Assembly (NCBI RefSeq): GCF_013034685.1
Contig: NZ_WQGO01000001.1
Span: 682,001 to 746,000 of the forward strand
DNA from: Ruegeria lacuscaerulensis
GTDB lineage: Bacteria > Pseudomonadota > Alphaproteobacteria > Rhodobacterales > Rhodobacteraceae
Reading direction: 5' to 3'
Length of the DNA stretch: 64,000 nucleotides
The position numbers and the translations under genes are program-made. The notes under the pieces are model-generated. The model saw only the letters and a list, made by a program, of their open reading frames with translations. It was not told where the DNA came from and did not search any database. Shown here piece by piece: positions 1 to 9,179 of the stretch. Numbering within the stretch: the stretch's first letter is position 1; each line of letters starts with the position of its first letter.

Positions 1-12
1 TCCCGCGCGGCG

Positions 13-645
13 TCAATCCATCAGCTGCGACGCCTCACGTGCAAGTTTTTCGATGCCGGTCCAGTCGCCGTCCATGACCATCTGTTTGGGCGCGACCCAG
101 CTACCGCCTGCGCAAACAACATTCGACAAAGACAGGTAATCGCGTGCATTTGACGGCGACACACCACCCGTTGGGCAGAATGTGATTTGCGGCAGCGGCG
201 CGCCGATCGCTTTGAGCGCGGGGGCACCACCGGACGCTTCGGCCGGGAAGAATTTCAGCATGTCATAGCCCTGCTCAAACAGGCGCATCGCCTCAGAGGC
301 AGTCGCCGCACCCGGCAGCAAGGGCAAGCCCTCGGCCTCACAGGCGGCGATCAAAGCGTCGGTTGCACCCGGTGAGACACCAAACTGCGCACCCGCCTCT
401 TTCGCGGCGCGGACGTCTTCGGGGGTGATCAGTGTTCCCGCGCCGACCACACCACCGGGCACCTGCGCCATGGCACGAATTGCGCTGAGCGCCGAAGGCG
501 TGCGCAGGGTGACCTCAAGCGCGGGGAGGCCTCCTGCGACCAAAGCCTCGGCCAGAGGCCGTGCTTGAGCCGCGTCATCGACGACCAGAACCGGCACGAT
601 TGGGGCCAGTGCGCAAATCTCGCGGGTGCGTTGGGTTTTGGACAT
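13..645 (-). CDS. eda: KDPG aldolase (2-dehydro-3-deoxyphosphogluconate aldolase)
   Basis: Splits 2-keto-3-deoxy-6-phosphogluconate into pyruvate and glyceraldehyde 3-phosphate, the last step of the Entner-Doudoroff pathway, in the cytosol. The 210-residue protein has the normal length of this class I aldolase. The Schiff-base lysine is K131 in KFFPAE, and the catalytic glutamate is E44 in EVTLRT. Glycine-rich phosphate-binding turns are visible (VGAGT, PTGGV). It is the last gene of a zwf-edd-eda operon, four bases behind edd. The stop lies only 12 bases from the left window edge, so nothing can be said about what follows. Confidence 0.96.
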   Translation of the reverse strand: MSKTQRTREICALAPIVPVLVVDDAAQARPLAEALVAGGLPALEVTLRTPSALSAIRAMAQVPGGVVGAGTLITPEDVRAAKEAGAQFGVSPGATDALIAACEAEGLPLLPGAATASEAMRLFEQGYDMLKFFPAEASGGAPALKAIGAPLPQITFCPTGGVSPSNARDYLSLSNVVCAGGSWVAPKQMVMDGDWTGIEKLAREASQLMD

Positions 646-648
646 GGT

Positions 649-2454
649 TTACACTCCGAAAATGCTGGCGCCAGTGTCAGCGGACCCGACATTCTGGCGG
701 AAGGCTCCGAACAGGTCGCGCCCCACGCCGTGCTGATTGGCGCTGAGGTCGGCGGTGGCGGGTCTACGATCCAGCACGCCGGGCGTCAGGATCTCCAAAT
801 CGCCTTTTACTGCGTCGACCCGCAGGATATCGCCGTCTTGCAGGCAGGCAATGGGACCACTGTCCAGCGCCTCGGGAACCACATGGATCGCAGCGGGGAC
901 CTTGCCGGAAGCGCCCGACATGCGGCCATCGGTGACCAGCGCGACCTTTTGGCCTCGTCCCTGCAGGATCGACAGCATGGGCGTCAGAGAATGCAGCTCG
1001 GGCATCCCGTTTGCCTTTGGACCCTGAAAGCGAACGACGACGATGGTGTCGTCAGTGAACTCTCCGGCCTTGAAGGCGGCTTTGACCGCGTCTTGGTCGT
1101 GGAACACGCGAACCGGGGCCTCGACCACCTGATGTTCGGGGGCAACGGCCGAGACCTTCATGACGCCCGTTCCCAGATTGCCGGTCAGGCGTGACAGGCC
1201 ACCGGTGGGTTGGAACGGGTCGCTGGCCGGGCGGAGAATCTTGTCGTTCAGGCTATGCCCTGCACCTTCTTCCCAGACCAAGTCGCCACCTTTCAGCTTA
1301 GGTTCCTTGGTGTAGTTATGCAGCCCCTGCCCTGCGACTGTCAGCGTATCGGGGTGCAGGAGCCCGTCTTCCAGCAAAGTGCCGATACAATAGCCCAGCC
1401 CGCCCGCAGCATGGAAATGGTTCACATCGGCCAGACCGTTGGGATAGACCCGCGCGACCAGAGGCACCACGGCGGAAATGTCAGAGAAATCCTCCCAATC
1501 CAACACGATACCCCCTGCCCGCGCCATGGCGATCAGGTGGATCAGCAGGTTGGTGGAGCCCCCCGTAGCCATCAAGCCGACAATCCCGTTCACAAAAGCG
1601 CGTTCGTCGAGGATCTGGCATACGGGCGTATAGTGGTTGCCCAGCGCGCTGAGCGACAGGGCGCGGCGCGCGCCTTCCTCGGTCAGCGCATCACGCAGGG
1701 GGGTGTTGGGGTTGACGAAGCTAGAGCCCGGCAGGTGCAGGCCCATGAACTCCATCAGCATCTGGTTGGTGTTGGCAGTACCGTAGAAGGTACAGGTGCC
1801 AGGGCCATGATAGGCGGCCATTTCGGCCTTCATCAACTCGTCGCGGCCGACTTCTCCGGCGGCGAATTTCTGGCGGACCTTGGCCTTTTCGTCGTTTGGC
1901 AGGCCGCTGGTCATAGGACCGGCGGGTAGGAAGACGGCGGGCAGATGGCCAAACGCCTGCGCCCCAATGATCAGGCCGGGGACGATCTTGTCGCAGACGC
2001 CTAGGAAAACGGCAGCGTCATAGGTGTTGTGACTGAGGGCCACGCCGGTCGCCAGCGCGATCACATCGCGCGAGAACAAAGACAGCTCCATCCCCGCCTC
2101 GCCCTGCGTGACGCCATCGCACATCGCAGGCACGCCGCCCGCGACCTGCGCTGTTCCACCTGCCGCGCGGATCGCATCGCGGATCAGGGCGGGGTAGCGT
2201 TCGAACGGCTGGTGGGCCGAAAGCATGTCGTTATAGGCGGTGACGATGCCCAGATTGCCTGCCGTGCCGGTGGCCATGGACTGCTGATCCTCGCCCGCAC
2301 CGGCATAGGCATGGGCCTGTCCACTGCAGGACAGGTGCGCGCGAGCGGGGCCTTTGGATTTGGCCTGCTCCATCCGTTCAAGATGCGGGTCCCGCAGATC
2401 GGCGCTGCGCGTGATAATGCGCTGAGTGACGTCGGTGATGACGGAATGAACCAT
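649..2454 (-). CDS. edd: 6-phosphogluconate dehydratase
   Basis: Dehydrates 6-phosphogluconate to 2-keto-3-deoxy-6-phosphogluconate, the step that commits carbon to the Entner-Doudoroff route. The 601-residue protein belongs to the IlvD/Edd iron-sulfur dehydratase family. Conserved cysteine motifs are at C112 (MCDGVTQGE) and C154 (GVCDKIVPG), and the C-terminal barrel carries [15 protein letters not shown]. The length matches Edd better than dihydroxyacid dehydratase, and the zwf/eda neighbours settle the substrate. The start sits 2 bases after the zwf stop, and its ribosome binding site GGAGGG lies inside the zwf 3' end, so the two are probably translationally coupled. Confidence 0.96.
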   Translation of the reverse strand: MVHSVITDVTQRIITRSADLRDPHLERMEQAKSKGPARAHLSCSGQAHAYAGAGEDQQSMATGTAGNLGIVTAYNDMLSAHQPFERYPALIRDAIRAAGGTAQVAGGVPAMCDGVTQGEAGMELSLFSRDVIALATGVALSHNTYDAAVFLGVCDKIVPGLIIGAQAFGHLPAVFLPAGPMTSGLPNDEKAKVRQKFAAGEVGRDELMKAEMAAYHGPGTCTFYGTANTNQMLMEFMGLHLPGSSFVNPNTPLRDALTEEGARRALSLSALGNHYTPVCQILDERAFVNGIVGLMATGGSTNLLIHLIAMARAGGIVLDWEDFSDISAVVPLVARVYPNGLADVNHFHAAGGLGYCIGTLLEDGLLHPDTLTVAGQGLHNYTKEPKLKGGDLVWEEGAGHSLNDKILRPASDPFQPTGGLSRLTGNLGTGVMKVSAVAPEHQVVEAPVRVFHDQDAVKAAFKAGEFTDDTIVVVRFQGPKANGMPELHSLTPMLSILQGRGQKVALVTDGRMSGASGKVPAAIHVVPEALDSGPIACLQDGDILRVDAVKGDLEILTPGVLDRRPATADLSANQHGVGRDLFGAFRQNVGSADTGASIFGV

Positions 2455-2456
2455 GA

Positions 2457-3902
2457 TTACCCTCCGATCTGACGCCAGCGGCGTCCGTCCCGATGCATCA
2501 GCATCAGGGCCTCTTCAGGGCCGGAACTGCCCTGATCGTATTTGGCGGGCCGGTCACCACGCTGTTCCCAGCCGTTAATAATAGGATCGACCCAGGCCCA
2601 GGCGGCCTCGGCCTCATCCCCGCGCATGAACAGAGTCTGATCGCCGCGAATGACGTCCATGACCAGTCGCTCATAGGCGTCCTGCGCCCGCGCATCTGCG
2701 CCCAGCGCCTCGGCAAAGCTCATATCCAGCGCCACATCAGACAGACGGAAGCCGCCCGGGCCGGGGTCTTTGATCGTGGTGCGCAGGGTAATGCCTTCGT
2801 CCGGTTGAAGGCGGATCACCAGCACGTTGCCATGCAGAGGGCCAACATTCGGGAAAATCGTATGCGGCGGGTCGCGGAAGAAAACCGCAATCTCGGATTC
2901 ACGGGCTCGCAGGCGCTTGCCCGTGCGCAGATAAAACGGCACCCCGGCCCAGCGCCAGTTGCCAATATGCGCCTTGAGCGCAATGTAGCTTTCGGTGCGG
3001 CTGGCCGGATCTCCTACATGGTCCAGATAGCCGTCGCCACCCTTGTCGGTACGGTACTGACCTCGGGCGATATCCCTTGCGTCGACCGGTTCTAACGCTT
3101 CGATCACTTTCACCTTTTCATCGCGCACCGCGTTGGGCGCGAATTTCGACGGAGGCTCCATCGCCGTCAGACACAGAAGTTGTACCAGATGGTTCTGGAT
3201 CATATCCCGCATCGCGCCGGATTGGTCGTAGTAGGCCCCGCGCCCTTCGACCCCGACGGTTTCAGCGACGGTGATCTGAACGTGGTCGACATGAGTGGCG
3301 TTCCACAGCGGCTCGAACAGGGAATTGGCAAAGCGCAAGGCCATCAGGTTCTGCACCGTTTCCTTGCCCAAATAATGGTCGATACGGTAAATCTGATGTT
3401 CCTCGAAACAGCCGCGCAGCCCTTCGTTTAGCGCCTTGGCCGAGGCCAGATCGTGCCCGAACGGCTTTTCCACGACGATCCGGCTGTCAGGCGTTGCCAC
3501 GCCGTGGTCGTTCAGGCGTTGTGCTATCCCGGAAAACAGGCTGGGACCGACCGACAGGTAAAAGGCGCGCACCACGTCCGGGCGCAGCATTTTGGCTAGC
3601 TCTGGCCAGCCTTTGTTCCCCAGTGCATCCACCGAGACATATTCGACCTGTGCCAGAAACCGATCCAGCACATCCTTTTTGAACTCCGGCGCGAATTCCT
3701 TCATCGACGCGCGGACCTGATCTCGGAACGCGGCGCTGTCGATATCCGAGCGCGCGGTGCCGATCACCCGGGCCTCGGGCGGCATCTGGCCGACCTGGAA
3801 GCGATGATACAGGCCGGGCAGGATCTTGCGCTGCGCCAGATCTCCGGTCGCGCCAAACAGCACCAGATCGAAGGGATTAACCGGGATTACGCGTGAAACC
3901 AT
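2457..3902 (-). CDS. zwf: Glucose-6-phosphate 1-dehydrogenase
   Basis: Oxidises glucose 6-phosphate to 6-phosphogluconolactone with NAD(P)+, feeding the Entner-Doudoroff and pentose phosphate routes. The 481-residue protein has the N-terminal dinucleotide-binding motif GATGDLA (17-23), EKPFG (145-149) and the active-site signature RIDHYLGKE (173-181). The start has AAGGAG eight bases upstream. It heads the zwf-edd-eda operon. No pgl or pgi gene lies next to it inside the window. Two inverted repeats in the 127 bases upstream suggest transcriptional control by sugar-responsive repressors. Confidence 0.97.
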   Translation of the reverse strand: MVSRVIPVNPFDLVLFGATGDLAQRKILPGLYHRFQVGQMPPEARVIGTARSDIDSAAFRDQVRASMKEFAPEFKKDVLDRFLAQVEYVSVDALGNKGWPELAKMLRPDVVRAFYLSVGPSLFSGIAQRLNDHGVATPDSRIVVEKPFGHDLASAKALNEGLRGCFEEHQIYRIDHYLGKETVQNLMALRFANSLFEPLWNATHVDHVQITVAETVGVEGRGAYYDQSGAMRDMIQNHLVQLLCLTAMEPPSKFAPNAVRDEKVKVIEALEPVDARDIARGQYRTDKGGDGYLDHVGDPASRTESYIALKAHIGNWRWAGVPFYLRTGKRLRARESEIAVFFRDPPHTIFPNVGPLHGNVLVIRLQPDEGITLRTTIKDPGPGGFRLSDVALDMSFAEALGADARAQDAYERLVMDVIRGDQTLFMRGDEAEAAWAWVDPIINGWEQRGDRPAKYDQGSSGPEEALMLMHRDGRRWRQIGG

Positions 3903-3939
3903 CGACAGGCTCCTTCAGAACTCACTGGGTTTACCAGTT

Positions 3940-3955
3940 ATGTTATCGCTAACAT
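3940..3955. promoter_or_regulatory. Inverted repeat, LacI/GntR-like operator upstream of zwf
   Basis: ATGTTA-TCGC-TAACAT has perfect 6-base arms around a 4-base centre, 38 bases upstream of the zwf start. It closely resembles the gluconate operators bound by LacI-family regulators such as E. coli GntR (ATGTTACC..TAACAT type). Its position, close to the expected zwf promoter, fits a repressor site for the Entner-Doudoroff operon. The identity of the regulator is inference; no regulator gene is in the window. Confidence 0.6.
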
Positions 3956-3999
3956 TCACCGCCGAATTAATGAAATCCGACGCATAAATCAACACCGGA

Positions 4000-4017
4000 T
4001 TTGAAATTAGTTTCAAA
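4000..4017. promoter_or_regulatory. Inverted repeat, RpiR/HexR-like operator upstream of zwf
   Basis: TTTGAAA-TTAG-TTTCAAA has perfect 7-base arms around a 4-base centre, 98 bases upstream of zwf and 13 bases from the ptsP stop codon. The TGAAA..TTTCA core and its spacing resemble operators of RpiR-family sugar-phosphate regulators, of which HexR controls zwf and edd in other proteobacteria. It is a second, different dyad from the one at 3940-3955, so two regulators may act here. Confidence 0.5.
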
Positions 4018-4029
4018 ACCCCTGCCCGC

Positions 4030-6273
4030 TCAGCCCTGATTGCGCAGCCACTCCATGACAGCGGGGCGCACGGATTGTTCGCCCCGGTGCCGCGCATCTG
4101 CGATGATCTTGCGCAGAGACTGCAGATCAGCCCGTAGCAGAACGCTTTTCACCGGCCCGATCGAGGCAGGCCGCATCGACAGCGACCGGATGCCCATCGC
4201 AGCAAGACAAAGCGCTTCAACAGGGCGACCGGCATCCTCACCGCAGAACGACAGTGGCGTGTTCGAGATATTGCAGCGCTCGACGATGCGCTCAATGAAG
4301 CTGAGGAAGCTGACATTCAGCGTATCATAGCGGCGGCGCACCAGTTCATTCTCGCGGTCAGCGGCAAAGAAGAACTGTTTCAGGTCATTGCCCCCGATCG
4401 AGACAAAATCCACCTCATCAAAGAATTTCTGCGGCGAGAAACCCAGCGAAGGCGTTTCCAGCATCGCCCCAACTTCGAGCGTTTCTGGCAGGACATGGCC
4501 GAGCCGCTTTTCACGCTCGATGGTTTTATTGACCTCCCAGCGGGCCTCGCGGAATTCTTCGGCCTGCGCCACGAAGGGGAACATAATGGTCAACGGGCGA
4601 CCATTGGCAGCCCGGATTAACGCCTGCAACTGCATCCGCATCACGCCGCGCTTGTCCAGCCCTACCCGAATTGCGCGCCAACCCAGCGCGGGGTTGGGTT
4701 CTTCCACGTGTTTCATGTAGGGCAGAACCTTGTCCGAACCGATGTCCAGCGTACGGAACACCACGCGCTTTTCGCCCGCCGCGTCCAGAACCCGCTGATA
4801 CTGCGTCACAAGCTCGGACCGTTTCGGCATCTGATTGCGGATCAGGAATTGCAACTCGGTCCGAAACAGGCCTACGCCCTCGGCCCCCGAATTGCCCAGC
4901 GAGGGCAAATCCGCCATCAGACCCGCATTCATCACCAGATTAATCCGCTCGCCATCACGGGTCACGCAAGGCGTTTCGCGGATCGAGGCATATCTCTCTT
5001 GCGCCTGCGCCTGCATGGCGATCTTGTCGCGGAAGGCAGTGACGACGGAATCTTCGGGGCGCAGATGGACGCTACCGTTGTCACCGTCGACAAGGATGTG
5101 ATCCCCGTTCAACGCCTCGGTCGTAATTCGGCCCACATGCACAACCAGCGGAATCGCCAAGGCCCGCGCCACAATCGTTGCGTGGCTTCCGACCGAGCCT
5201 TCTTCCAGCACAATCCCTTTCAGCGACCTGCCATATTCCAGCAAGTCTCCGGGCCCGATATTCCGAGCGATCAGGATCGGGTCAGGCGGCAAATCCGCGC
5301 CATTGGTGTTGCCTTGCCCGGTGAGAATACGCAGCAGACGGTTGCTGAGGTCGTCCAGATCAGCCAAACGTTCGCGCAGGTAGGGATCCGTTACTTGCCC
5401 CATCCGCACCCGGGCCTGCGATTGCTCCTTTTCGACAGCCGCCTCGGCGCTCAAGCCGCGAGCGATGTCTTCCTCCATCCGGCGCATCCAGCCCTTGGAA
5501 TTCGCGAACATCCGGTAGGCTTCCAGCACCTGCAACTGCTCGGTATCGCCATCTTTTGATATCTCGAGCATCTTGTCGACGCCGACCCGCAATTCATCGA
5601 CGGCCTCGGTCAGCCGCTCACGTTCGCGATGAGGGTCTTCGGCAATGGGGTTGGTGACCACCACGCGCGGCTCGTGCAACCAGACATGGCCCTCGGCCGA
5701 GCCTTCCTGCGCCGGGCCGCCGCTCAGCTGTACCGATTGCTGGTGTCGTGGCGACAGAGCCGCACCCTCACCCACAAAGGCACCCAGTTCGGTCATCTCG
5801 GCCAGCACCATGGCGACTACTTCCAGCGCATAGACCTCGTCCGCCGAGTATTCCCGCGCGTCGCGGGATTGGACCACCAGAACACCAAGTTTTTCACCCA
5901 GACGTTGGATCGGCACACCCAGGAAAGACGAGAATCTCTCTTCCCCGGTTTCAGGCATATAACGGAAACCCTTGGCGGCAGGCGCATTCGGTGTGTTCAC
6001 GATTTTGCCGAACTTAGCTACACGACCCACAAGCCCCTCACCCATGCGCATTCGGGTCTTATGAACAGCCTCGGGTGACAACCCCTCGGTCGCGCAGAGC
6101 TCCAATGTGTCTTCATCGCGAAACAGATAAATCGAGCACACTTCGGCCCGGATACTATCGGCGATCAGGTGGGTGATCCGGTCAAGACGTTCCTGACCGG
6201 CGGCCTCGCTCGCCATCTCTTCGCGCAGCCGCCCAAGCAGCTTGCGGGATTCAGTTTCGGTACCGTCCGCCAT
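4030..6273 (-). CDS. ptsP: PEP-protein phosphotransferase PtsP (enzyme I-Ntr)
   Basis: First enzyme of the nitrogen-related PTS. It autophosphorylates from phosphoenolpyruvate and passes phosphate to NPr, a regulatory rather than sugar-transporting relay. The 747-residue protein has an N-terminal GAF domain (about 20-165), the PEP-utiliser N-terminal and mobile domains with the phosphorylated histidine H364 in GSVGSHATIVARA, and a C-terminal PEP-binding TIM barrel ending with the active-site cysteine motif LSFCGEDAGR. The GAF domain separates it from ordinary PtsI. It follows lysC by 46 bases on the same strand and is probably co-transcribed with it. The start is backed by a modest GGGTGGG ribosome binding site. 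Confidence 0.95.
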   Translation of the reverse strand: MADGTETESRKLLGRLREEMASEAAGQERLDRITHLIADSIRAEVCSIYLFRDEDTLELCATEGLSPEAVHKTRMRMGEGLVGRVAKFGKIVNTPNAPAAKGFRYMPETGEERFSSFLGVPIQRLGEKLGVLVVQSRDAREYSADEVYALEVVAMVLAEMTELGAFVGEGAALSPRHQQSVQLSGGPAQEGSAEGHVWLHEPRVVVTNPIAEDPHRERERLTEAVDELRVGVDKMLEISKDGDTEQLQVLEAYRMFANSKGWMRRMEEDIARGLSAEAAVEKEQSQARVRMGQVTDPYLRERLADLDDLSNRLLRILTGQGNTNGADLPPDPILIARNIGPGDLLEYGRSLKGIVLEEGSVGSHATIVARALAIPLVVHVGRITTEALNGDHILVDGDNGSVHLRPEDSVVTAFRDKIAMQAQAQERYASIRETPCVTRDGERINLVMNAGLMADLPSLGNSGAEGVGLFRTELQFLIRNQMPKRSELVTQYQRVLDAAGEKRVVFRTLDIGSDKVLPYMKHVEEPNPALGWRAIRVGLDKRGVMRMQLQALIRAANGRPLTIMFPFVAQAEEFREARWEVNKTIEREKRLGHVLPETLEVGAMLETPSLGFSPQKFFDEVDFVSIGGNDLKQFFFAADRENELVRRRYDTLNVSFLSFIERIVERCNISNTPLSFCGEDAGRPVEALCLAAMGIRSLSMRPASIGPVKSVLLRADLQSLRKIIADARHRGEQSVRPAVMEWLRNQG

Positions 6274-6319
6274 GGCCCACCCAAATTAGTGCGTCAGGCA
6301 AGACCTTTGGCTGAAACGC

Positions 6320-7558
6320 TCAGGCCGCCTTGTCCAGTTCAAAGGCATCATGCAGTGCCTGAACCGCAAGTTCCATGTATTTCCTGTCCACAAGGACGGA
6401 AATTTTAATCTCGGAGGTTGTGATGACCTTGATGTTGATCCCCTCATCCGAGAGAATTTTGAACATCTTGGCCGCAACACCCGATTGCGACCGCATGCCG
6501 ATGCCAACCACCGAAACCTTGCAGACGTCTTCGTCGGCGACCAGTTCGGCATAGTTCAACTCGCCCGCGTCCTTGATCGCCAACAGCGCTTTCTCGGCGC
6601 GTGCCACCTGATCGGTCGGGCACGAGAAGGTCATGTCCGTGCGCCCCTCATCCGAGATGTTCTGCACGATCATGTCCACATTTACGCCCTCATCGCTGAG
6701 CGCGGTAAAGATGATCGAGGCGATGCCGGGGCGGTCTGCCACGGACACGACGGTCATTTTGGCTTCGTCGCGGGAATAGGCCACACCGGCCACAACATTG
6801 GATTCCATGATATCCTCCTCATCGACGACCAGCGTACCGGCCTCGTCGGATTGTTCTTCGAAACTTGAGAGAACGCGCAGTTTCACCTTGTAGCGCATCG
6901 CCAGCTCGACCGAGCGGGTTTGCAGCACCTTGGCCCCCAGCGAGGCCAATTCGAGCATTTCCTCGAACGAAATCTTGTCCAGCTTGCGCGCCTTTTCACA
7001 GATGCGCGGGTCGGTGGTATAGACGCCGTCCACATCCGTATAGATGTCGCAGCGCTCCGCACCAAAAGCTGCGGCAAAGGCCACCGCCGTCGTGTCCGAT
7101 CCACCGCGACCCAGCGTGGTGATGCGGCCTTCGGGGCTGATGCCCTGGAACCCGGCGACGACGGCAACGCGCATGCCTTCGCCGAATTTCTGGTTCAGGT
7201 TCTCGGTCGGGATTTCCTCGATCCGGGCCTGGCTGTGGGCGCTGGTGGTCATCAGCGGCACCTGCCAGCCCTGCCAGCTGCGGGCGGGGATATCCATTTC
7301 CTGAAGCGTCAGCGCCATCAAGCCGGCGGTCACATTCTCGCCCGAGGACACAACCGCATCATATTCGCGCGCATCAAACAGCGGAGAGGTTTCGTTCACC
7401 CAGCCTACCAACTCATTGGTTTTACCGGACATGGCCGAGACGATGACAATGACGTCATAGCCCTTTGCCACCTCGACGCCGATACGTTTCGCAGCGCGGC
7501 GGATGCGGTCCAGGTTGGCGACAGATGTGCCGCCGAATTTCATCACGAGTACGGGCAT
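6320..7558 (-). CDS. lysC: Aspartate kinase
   Basis: Phosphorylates aspartate to begin the lysine, methionine and threonine pathway. I chose the ATG at 7558 (412 residues), not the longer open frame, because family members begin exactly at the kinase strand MPVLVMKFGGTSV and GGAG lies upstream. The amino acid kinase domain (1-230) shows KFGGTSV, GRGGSDTTAVA and DVDGVYTTDP. Two ACT domains follow (about 270-400), which usually bind lysine or threonine for feedback inhibition. ptsP follows on the same strand. The length fits the class with catalytic and regulatory parts in one chain. Confidence 0.96.
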   Translation of the reverse strand: MPVLVMKFGGTSVANLDRIRRAAKRIGVEVAKGYDVIVIVSAMSGKTNELVGWVNETSPLFDAREYDAVVSSGENVTAGLMALTLQEMDIPARSWQGWQVPLMTTSAHSQARIEEIPTENLNQKFGEGMRVAVVAGFQGISPEGRITTLGRGGSDTTAVAFAAAFGAERCDIYTDVDGVYTTDPRICEKARKLDKISFEEMLELASLGAKVLQTRSVELAMRYKVKLRVLSSFEEQSDEAGTLVVDEEDIMESNVVAGVAYSRDEAKMTVVSVADRPGIASIIFTALSDEGVNVDMIVQNISDEGRTDMTFSCPTDQVARAEKALLAIKDAGELNYAELVADEDVCKVSVVGIGMRSQSGVAAKMFKILSDEGINIKVITTSEIKISVLVDRKYMELAVQALHDAFELDKAA

Positions 7559-7724
7559 GGGGGCTGGTGTCTCCGCGCCTTGGAATTCAGATCCCGAGCG
7601 TCTTATGTCAGGGGGCCCGCAAGGGCAAGTGTTCAAAACCTTTTCCACTGCGGTCTAACGGGTGCTTTACATCCCTCCACCACGGTGTCAGCTTGGCCCT
7701 ATTCCATTTGTGATGAGGTTCCCC

Positions 7725-8081
7725 ATGCCCCGCTTAGCCCTTGCTTTTGTCTTGTTGTCCACACCCGCTTTGGCTCAGCAAGCCTCGCTTGCCGCAACAG
7801 ATGGGCAGAACGCGCTTGGAACCGTACCCTGTGCCACCAATGCGGGCGAACCGCTGCGCAGCTGCAACGCCGAGCTGCGCCATCGCGACGATGGACGGAT
7901 AACTCTGGCAGTTGGCATGGGCAATGGCGAGGTACGCAACATCTATTTCGCCGACGGCATCCCAGAATCCACCGATTCCGCCGCGCGCCTCAGCTATGAG
8001 ACGCAGGGAAACGTCATGGTGATCTTCGTTGACCCCGGCGAGGTCTACGAAATCCCCGCGGCGGCGTTAGCCCCTCGGTAA
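7725..8081 (+). CDS. Small secreted protein of unknown function
   Basis: I do not recognise a family. The 118-residue protein starts at ATG 7725, which has GAGG six bases upstream; ATG 7713 is possible but has no such site. A clear Sec signal peptide ends at about residue 18 (LLSTPALAQ), so the product is periplasmic or outer-membrane associated. Two cysteines about 13 residues apart in the mature part (VPC...RSC) could form a disulfide. The rest is short beta-rich sequence with no membrane segment. It is convergent with the DUF1178 gene, stops nine bases apart. Confidence 0.75.
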   Translation: MPRLALAFVLLSTPALAQQASLAATDGQNALGTVPCATNAGEPLRSCNAELRHRDDGRITLAVGMGNGEVRNIYFADGIPESTDSAARLSYETQGNVMVIFVDPGEVYEIPAAALAPR

Positions 8082-8089
8082 ACTTAGGA

Positions 8090-8545
8090 TCAGTTGCTCT
8101 TGCGGCTGGGAATAAAGGGCAAGGGCGCGACGGGAACGCCATCCTCGATCAGGGCCTTGGCATCTTCGGGTTTGGCTTCACCATAGATCGCCCGTTCTGG
8201 GGCATCACCCAGATGCATCTTGCGTGCTTCGGACGCGAAATCCTTACCCACGTAGTCCGAGTTTTCCTCGACCTTGCGCCGCAACTCGGACAGCGCCTTC
8301 TCAAGCTCGGCGGGTGGAACCGACATCTCGACCGGGTTTTCTTCCTTGGCAGGTGTCTCGCTTCGCGCCACGACCTTGCGGGATGGGCGCACACGCGGTG
8401 TCATGATCGCCTTTTCAACGCAAGCGTCGCCACAGATGGCACAGACCACCATGCCTGCCCCGGCAAGCTTGTCGTAAGCGGCGGCCGATTGGAACCAACT
8501 GTCAAACGCGTGGCCCTGGCTGCATTTCAAGGCGTATTGAATCAT
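8090..8545 (-). CDS. DUF1178 family protein
   Basis: A 151-residue cytosolic protein of unknown function. The N-terminus MIQYALKCSQGHAFDSWF, followed by a CAICGDA pair, matches my memory of DUF1178, which is widespread in alphaproteobacteria. The spaced cysteines (C8, then CxxC near 36-39) with H12 look like a small metal-binding knuckle. The middle is charged and probably disordered, and the C-terminal half is helical. It lies downstream of the NUDIX gene on the same strand and may be co-transcribed with it. No reaction can be assigned. Confidence 0.85.
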   Translation of the reverse strand: MIQYALKCSQGHAFDSWFQSAAAYDKLAGAGMVVCAICGDACVEKAIMTPRVRPSRKVVARSETPAKEENPVEMSVPPAELEKALSELRRKVEENSDYVGKDFASEARKMHLGDAPERAIYGEAKPEDAKALIEDGVPVAPLPFIPSRKSN

Positions 8546-8614
8546 GATCGGTCCAGATTGCGATTGCCGAATAGATACTGACCATCAAAACAATGACAAG
8601 CCCTAGTCTGCAGA

Positions 8615-9073
8615 TCAATGCGACTGCGTTGCCACCTGCCGTAACATTTGGGCGAGTTCAGGCTGATCCACCCGCGCCGCTGCCGCCCGTATCGAAAACC
8701 ATACGCGCTCACGATCATCGCATTCGGGATAGCGCTCCGATAAGGACATTACCATCAGCGGAAACACATCCACCAGGCAAAGGACCGCTCCTTTTTTGCG
8801 CCGTTGTTTTATGTGTGTGTAACGCCCGATCATCTCAGCCGAACAGACCCCACGCACGCCCGCTTCTTCCCAGGCTTCCTGCTGCGCTGCCTCGAACGAG
8901 GACATCCCCTTGATCAATCCGCCCTTGGGAATGATCCAGCGGCCCGACTTACGAGTTGTGATCAGCAAAACTTCGGGGGCGCCCGCACGTAAACGGTAAC
9001 ACAATGCGGCGGATTGTTGTCGAACCGGAATCCTGTCCGAGTCCGGCGGTTGATACCGCCATAGCCTGCTCAT
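8615..9073 (-). CDS. NUDIX hydrolase, degenerate Nudix box
   Basis: Likely hydrolyses a nucleoside diphosphate linked to another group, possibly a diphosphoinositol polyphosphate or dinucleotide polyphosphate type substrate. The call rests on a PKGG strand leading into a Nudix helix ending QEAWEEAGV. In that box the first glutamate is methionine and the arginine is glutamine, while the metal-binding EExG part is kept. I start at ATG 9073 (152 residues, MSRLWRY), which has AAAGGGG upstream, not at the upstream GTG. The substrate is unknown. The gene is on the same strand as the EcsC and DUF1178 genes. Confidence 0.85.
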   Translation of the reverse strand: MSRLWRYQPPDSDRIPVRQQSAALCYRLRAGAPEVLLITTRKSGRWIIPKGGLIKGMSSFEAAQQEAWEEAGVRGVCSAEMIGRYTHIKQRRKKGAVLCLVDVFPLMVMSLSERYPECDDRERVWFSIRAAAARVDQPELAQMLRQVATQSH

Positions 9074-9179
9074 GCCCTGTGCCCCTTTCAACACCTGCGA
9101 CGCCCAAAGCTTTAGTTTTTGTACTTATTTAGAGGGTCGTCGCAGAACCACTACCATACTTGGCGAACTCCACCAAGCG

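Noticed and set aside
4708..5559. 283-codon plus-strand frame and several others within ptsP
   Set aside because: Antisense to the secure ptsP gene, no domain recognisable, and composition is typical of shadow frames.
6920..7999. 359-codon plus-strand frame across lysC and the start of the next gene
   Set aside because: It overlaps lysC in antisense and the small secreted gene in another frame; the real genes have motifs and ribosome binding sites.
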